From Candidatus Vagococcus giribetii (GTDB lineage Bacteria; Bacillota; Bacilli; Lactobacillales; Vagococcaceae), in contig NZ_JAFLVX010000003.1 of the NCBI RefSeq assembly GCF_017316185.1, positions 1 through 60,557 on the forward strand: a DNA stretch of 60,557 bases, in the 5' to 3' direction. The translations under genes were made by a program, and so were the position numbers. This document shows, in pieces, positions 56,792-60,557 of the stretch. Positions within the stretch are counted from its first letter, which is position 1, and every line of letters starts with the position of its first letter. The notes beneath the pieces are model-generated. The model saw only the letters and a list, made by a program, of their open reading frames with translations, was not told the origin of the DNA and did no database searches.

Positions 56792-57778
56792 TTAATTTTC
56801 TCTAGTTAAAATAGCTTGAGTAATGTCATAAATAATTTCTTTTGTTTGTTGCTTGTTGTTTGGTAATTTGTTAATAAGATCTAAAGCTTTTTCTGTATAG
56901 CTATCTGCTAACGCATAAGCTTTTTTAACGCCACCGTATTCAATAACACCTTGGTGAACACGCTCTGCTTCTTCATTTGTTAAGGTTTCTTTCTTTGCTA
57001 GTAGAGGTTCAAAAAAGGCTTTATTCTCTTCCATAGCACAGATTAAAGGTAAGCTATAAACCCCTTGTTTCACATCTTCTAAGACAGGTTTACCAATTGA
57101 AACTTCTGATTGAGAGTAATCTAAAATATCATCTACAATTTGAAAAGCTATCCCAATTGATTTTCCGATATCGCGACAAGTTGAAGCAAGTTTTGAAGAA
57201 CCGCCATTTTCAAAGCAACCTAAGAAACAACTTAAGGCGAATAATTCAGCTGTTTTTCCTGAAACGTTTTGAAGGTATTCATCCACAGTGATGTCTGTGT
57301 TGTAACGGGTATTCATTTGACCTAATTCGCCAAGTAAGACTTTCTCCATACTTGATGTATTAAGTTTCACGCTTTTAAGAGAATCTGTGTATTGAACTAG
57401 TAGTTTGAAACAGACGATAAACAAATAATCACCAGAGTAAACAGCAACATCTTTATCGAATTTTGTTTGAAGAGTTGGTACACCACGTCGTACGTCAGCT
57501 TCATCCACGATATCATCATGAATGAGTGTTGCTGTATGAAGAGTCTCCATGGCAGCAGCAAGAGCAATGCTTTTCTTTTTATCTACGTCTTTTCCTAGTT
57601 CAGAAAAAAGTAGTAAGTAAGCAGGACGTAGTAATTTTCCACCTGAATGAAACAAATCTAAAATGGTTTGCTCCACTTCTTTATTAGGTAAAGAAATAGC
57701 AGAAGACATTAACTCTAATGTTTTATTTAAGTCTTTTTTTAGAGTGGGGTAGTTGTCCCACATTGGATGAATGTTCAT
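56792..57778 (-). CDS. Polyprenyl diphosphate synthase (DmkB/HepT-like)
   Basis: Trans-prenyltransferase making the quinone side chain. The first Asp-rich motif is HDDIVDEADVRRG (about 89-101) and the second is VDDILDYSQ; GKLLRPAYLLLFSELG binds diphosphate. The 328-residue length fits medium/long-chain synthases. It follows the Gx_transp gene by 29 bases. In Listeria such a gene (dmkB) supplies demethylmenaquinone for extracellular electron transfer; that role is inferred here from the neighbours. Confidence 0.9.
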   Translation of the reverse strand: MNIHPMWDNYPTLKKDLNKTLELMSSAISLPNKEVEQTILDLFHSGGKLLRPAYLLLFSELGKDVDKKKSIALAAAMETLHTATLIHDDIVDEADVRRGVPTLQTKFDKDVAVYSGDYLFIVCFKLLVQYTDSLKSVKLNTSSMEKVLLGELGQMNTRYNTDITVDEYLQNVSGKTAELFALSCFLGCFENGGSSKLASTCRDIGKSIGIAFQIVDDILDYSQSEVSIGKPVLEDVKQGVYSLPLICAMEENKAFFEPLLAKKETLTNEEAERVHQGVIEYGGVKKAYALADSYTEKALDLINKLPNNKQQTKEIIYDITQAILTREN

Positions 57779-57807
57779 AGGTAAGCTCCTTTTTAAAGGT
57801 TGAATCC

Positions 57808-58332
57808 TTATTCATAATTGAGTTTAAACTCTTGAATTGTTTTAACATGAGTCATAACGTAGTTAGCAGCAATGCCAATCGCAATCCCTGCTAAAATCCC
57901 AATCCAGGACAGGACTGGTAAATATAAGAGGACATTCCATGAATTGGCAATCCAACTAGCCACTAGTAGTTGCCCCACATTATGTAAAAATCCCCCACAG
58001 GCACTAATCCCAATCGTACTAATACGTTTTGGACCAAGTTGTTTTAAGCCTAACATACCAAAATAACTTAAAAGGGCACCACCTGCACTGTAAAGAAGAG
58101 TGGAAGGCGTTCCGCCAAGTAAAGTCGTTAAAAATAATCTAAGAATGACTAAAAAGAAACTGTCTTTCACAGGCATGGTAAAGATTGCGATAATGGTGAT
58201 TAAATTAGCTAAGCCTAACTTAGCACCAGGGGCAAAGGCGAAGGGAAAAGGAATCATATTTTCGAGTAAACCAATAATGACACCTTGAGCAACAAGTAAT
58301 GAGATGTATATTAATCTTTTATTTTTATTCAT
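57808..58332 (-). CDS. Gx_transp family membrane protein (EetB-like)
   Basis: The 174-residue membrane protein with five or six hydrophobic segments shows Gx_transp motifs PFPFAFAPGAKLGLANLI (about 29-46) and LRLFLTTLLGGTPSTLLYS. It is often labelled heptaprenyl diphosphate synthase component I, although it looks like a transporter-type protein. In flavin-based electron-transfer loci the same family occurs as EetB. AGGAGA precedes ATG 58332. Confidence 0.85.
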   Translation of the reverse strand: MNKNKRLIYISLLVAQGVIIGLLENMIPFPFAFAPGAKLGLANLITIIAIFTMPVKDSFFLVILRLFLTTLLGGTPSTLLYSAGGALLSYFGMLGLKQLGPKRISTIGISACGGFLHNVGQLLVASWIANSWNVLLYLPVLSWIGILAGIAIGIAANYVMTHVKTIQEFKLNYE

Positions 58333-58355
58333 GGTAAAATTCTCCTATCATAGTG

Positions 58356-58384
58356 AGAATACTATTAACTAAAAAGTAAATCAA
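58356..58384 (-). promoter_or_regulatory. Promoter of the Gx_transp-polyprenyl synthase operon
   Basis: TTGATT (58379-58384), 17-base spacer, TATTCT (58356-58361) on the minus strand. Confidence 0.7.
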
Positions 58385-58411
58385 CTGGAAATAACACTTT
58401 TTGTGAAATGA

Positions 58412-58443
58412 AAAGAGGTTGACACTTAAGGGTCAACCTCTTT
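58412..58443 (-). terminator. Terminator after the NDH-2 gene
   Basis: AAAGAGGTTGAC / GTCAACCTCTTT hairpin with a short T-rich tail on the minus strand. Confidence 0.75.
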
Positions 58444-58455
58444 AAAAGTTATTGG

Positions 58456-60366
58456 TTAAGCACTCTCACCGTAGCGGGACTTGACGTCTCCATACCACCA
58501 TTTACCGAGTTTACCTTGCAACCAAGGCATTACCCATTTATCTAAACCAAATGCACGACCTGAACCGTTCATAAGAGCAAAGGCAACGAATAAGAACCAA
58601 ATATTAACCCAGTAGAACATACCTGATAAACAGAACATGATAACTAGGACAATAGTTGTTGCACTTGCTAACCATGTAAATAAACCAACAATAATTGCTA
58701 ATGCTAAAGCAACTTCAAAAATTGTCATGAATTTTTGCATGAATAAAGCAACTTCTGTATTAGGCATCATGAATTCCATGATTTTAGAGAACCAATTTGG
58801 CATTTCTTTGAAAACTGTCATAGGTTCTTCACCATAAGCATAGCTTAAACCAAAGACAGGATCAGCAACAGCAGCAACAGCTTCGCCGGCACCTTCTGCC
58901 GCACTAGCACCACTTGTTGCATCAGCAGCTTGTAACCATGGGAATGGGAAAGCAACTGTATCAGTAAACCATGAACCTTCACCAAACCAAGTGCCTGGTT
59001 GAGTCAATTTACCAGTACCAACGATTTTCTTCATCGCTTCAACTAACCAAACTGAACCGTAGAAGACACGTAATGGCACTGACCATAAAACGTTACTGTT
59101 ACGTGATGTATGACCACGCATAATGTTACGCTCATCACCAATTCGGAAGAATTCGTGTAAGATATATTGGAATGCATAGTAACCAGAACGAATATCAAAG
59201 AAGTAGCGTAAGTTAATGATATGTTTCATTAACATTGCGAAGAAGCCGCTCATATGAATTTTGTCAAAGACACAAGCTACTGCATATTTAGAACCGATAG
59301 ATACCATGAAACCATCGTATTTACCTTTGTAAGCTTCTTTTTCAGTTCCATTGATTTCAGCTAAAATGTTTTTAGCGGCACAATGACCTGTTTGCTCAGC
59401 TGCTTGAACGATTTGAGGTGTTGGCATATTTTCTTTTTCTTCAAAGTAAACTAAGTCTCCGATAACGTAGATTCCTTTATCTTCATAACCCTTAGCTTGC
59501 ATGAATTCATTAGCTACTAAACGAGCTGCACGAGCAGATTCCATTTCAAATTCTTCTGCGTCACTGTTAGCTTTAACACCAGCAGTCCAGATTAAAGTAT
59601 GAGTTGGAATAGTTTCACCAGATTTAAGAACAATATGATCTGCTGCAACTTCAACGATAGGTGTATCTTTTAAGATAGTTACGCCTTTTTTAAGTAAATA
59701 TTTCTCAGCTTTACCAGCATCGTTACGATCTAACATGTTTAAGATAGTAGGAGCTGCTTCAACTACCATTAAGTTGATTTCGCTTGGATCAAGTTTGTTT
59801 TTCTTAGCAACAACTTCTTTCCATTCGATTAATTCTCCGACCATTTCGATTCCTGTAAATCCAGAACCACAGACTACAAAGTTTAACATTGCTTTACGTT
59901 TTTCAGCATCAGGTTCCATTGCAGCTAAAGTAACAGTTTTTTCGATATGGTTGTTGATTTTAATCGCATCATCCATTGACCATAAAGTAAAGCCGTTTTC
60001 TTTAACGCCTGGAGTACCAAAGTCATTAGGTTCTCCACCCATTGCTAAGACTAAGTAATCAAAAGCGTATGTACCTTGCGCTGTTTTAACTACTTTACCT
60101 TCTTTATCAACGTTAACAACAGAATCTGTTATAACACTAACATTTTTTCTCTTACAAAATAATCTTTGTAAATCATATTGAATAGCTTCAGGATGAACAC
60201 GTCCTCCGGCAACTTCGTGAAGTTCGGTCATCATTGTTTGGTAAGAATGACGATCGATTAAAGTAATGTGGATGTCTGTATTCTTTTTAAGTTTTTTAGA
60301 CAGCATTTTAGTAGCTGCTATACCTGAATACCCAGCACCGACTACAACAATCTCTGTTTTAGCCAT
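58456..60366 (-). CDS. Type II NADH dehydrogenase fused to a DoxX-like membrane domain
   Basis: The 636-residue membrane NADH:quinone oxidoreductase has an N-terminal FAD fold VVVGAGYSGIAATKML (about 6-21), a second nucleotide-binding fold with VVCGSGFTGIEMVGEL, and TPQIVQAAEQTGHCAA. These occupy about 1-400 and end in a membrane-binding stretch. The C-terminal part (about 500-620) has four hydrophobic segments of DoxX character, separated by an Ala/Gly-rich linker. The start is ATG 60366 with GGGGAG upstream; the frame is open further but leaderless. The extended form matches Ndh2 of Gram-positive extracellular electron transfer loci. Confidence 0.88.
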   Translation of the reverse strand: MAKTEIVVVGAGYSGIAATKMLSKKLKKNTDIHITLIDRHSYQTMMTELHEVAGGRVHPEAIQYDLQRLFCKRKNVSVITDSVVNVDKEGKVVKTAQGTYAFDYLVLAMGGEPNDFGTPGVKENGFTLWSMDDAIKINNHIEKTVTLAAMEPDAEKRKAMLNFVVCGSGFTGIEMVGELIEWKEVVAKKNKLDPSEINLMVVEAAPTILNMLDRNDAGKAEKYLLKKGVTILKDTPIVEVAADHIVLKSGETIPTHTLIWTAGVKANSDAEEFEMESARAARLVANEFMQAKGYEDKGIYVIGDLVYFEEKENMPTPQIVQAAEQTGHCAAKNILAEINGTEKEAYKGKYDGFMVSIGSKYAVACVFDKIHMSGFFAMLMKHIINLRYFFDIRSGYYAFQYILHEFFRIGDERNIMRGHTSRNSNVLWSVPLRVFYGSVWLVEAMKKIVGTGKLTQPGTWFGEGSWFTDTVAFPFPWLQAADATSGASAAEGAGEAVAAVADPVFGLSYAYGEEPMTVFKEMPNWFSKIMEFMMPNTEVALFMQKFMTIFEVALALAIIVGLFTWLASATTIVLVIMFCLSGMFYWVNIWFLFVAFALMNGSGRAFGLDKWVMPWLQGKLGKWWYGDVKSRYGESA

Positions 60367-60456
60367 AATTTTAAGTCTCCCCTTTTCATAAAAAAATAAA
60401 AATAATGATAATAATAACGAATTGATTACGTGAAATAAAATACACAATCGTATTTT

Positions 60457-60486
60457 ATTATAAAGCCAGATAGGTGAAAAGTCTAA
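60457..60486 (-). promoter_or_regulatory. Promoter of the NDH-2 gene
   Basis: TATAAT (60457-60462) with TTAGAC 18 bases upstream on the minus strand. A TTGTG / CACGT dyad in the leader hints at a redox-type site but does not fit the Rex consensus spacing. Confidence 0.6.
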
Positions 60487-60519
60487 CAAAATTTGAGGAT
60501 TTGGAATATTTCAGACTGT

Positions 60520-60557
60520 AGACAAAGTATCATATTTTTGATACTTTGTCTTTTTTT
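60520..60557 (+). terminator. Orphan plus-strand terminator at the window edge
   Basis: Perfect 13-base stem AGACAAAGTATCA / TGATACTTTGTCT followed by T to the window end. No plus-strand gene precedes it, so it may end a small RNA or serve a gene on the other side. Confidence 0.75.

Noticed and set aside
60425-60450. Rex-binding site in the NDH-2 leader
   Set aside because: TTGTG and CACGT half-sites are 10 bases apart instead of 8 and the second half is imperfect.

Overview
This is a low-GC Firmicutes chromosome segment centred on the replication origin. Gene content and order point to Enterococcaceae, most likely Vagococcus with Enterococcus second; that assignment is inference. The origin core lies near 38.7-40.6 kb. 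To its left the minus strand carries rpmH-rnpA-yidC-khpB, then mnmE-mnmG, rsmG-parA-parB, DUF951-ychF-DUF1129 and guaB. To its right the plus strand carries dnaA-dnaN-yaaA-recF-gyrB-gyrA-rpsF-ssb-rpsR-rplI-dnaB-purA.

Left edge (0-6.7 kb): two minus-strand rRNA-type promoters and an rRNA leader, with the 16S gene presumably just outside the window. Next come a VanRS-like two-component system, a DacA-type D,D-carboxypeptidase, a serine T-box with serS, and guaB. Housekeeping chromosome-partition genes follow to 11.4 kb, with parS-type sites here and again at 48-49 kb.

Accessory region (11.63-22.87 kb): foreign DNA sits between rsmG and the 3' end of mnmG. Three copies of the mnmG 3' end (11.64, 14.33 and 22.85 kb) delimit two tandem units. 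Unit A (11.66-14.33 kb) has no integrase and carries a RhuM-like/Doc gene pair and an unknown ORF. Unit B (14.35-22.85 kb) is a compact satellite-like element: tyrosine integrase, a CI/Cro-type switch with overlapping divergent promoters, an Xis-like protein, a Prim-Pol primase, an SF3 helicase, a symmetric iteron origin, one fused ClpP-like protease/HK97 capsid gene with an internal start, a GC-rich candidate packaging site, and a membrane coiled-coil cargo gene. There is no portal, terminase or tail gene. Its repertoire suggests a phage satellite that replicates itself, may make its own capsid and borrows the rest from a helper. This is the most interesting system in the window.

Arginine block (26.3-36.3 kb): an arginine deiminase operon (arcA-arcB-arcC-arcR-arcD), T-box-controlled argS and two ArgR paralogues are placed inside the usually compact khpB-mnmE interval. 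The arcA upstream region carries recognisable candidate cre, ARG-box and Crp/Fnr-type sites.

Right edge (52.6-60.5 kb): DegV, a membrane-anchored C39-like peptidase, a YkpA-type ABC-F ATPase, an unknown membrane protein, and a quinone/electron-transfer group (polyprenyl synthase, Gx_transp membrane protein, NDH-2 fused to a DoxX-like domain) resembling part of the flavin-based extracellular electron transfer locus of Listeria and lactic acid bacteria.
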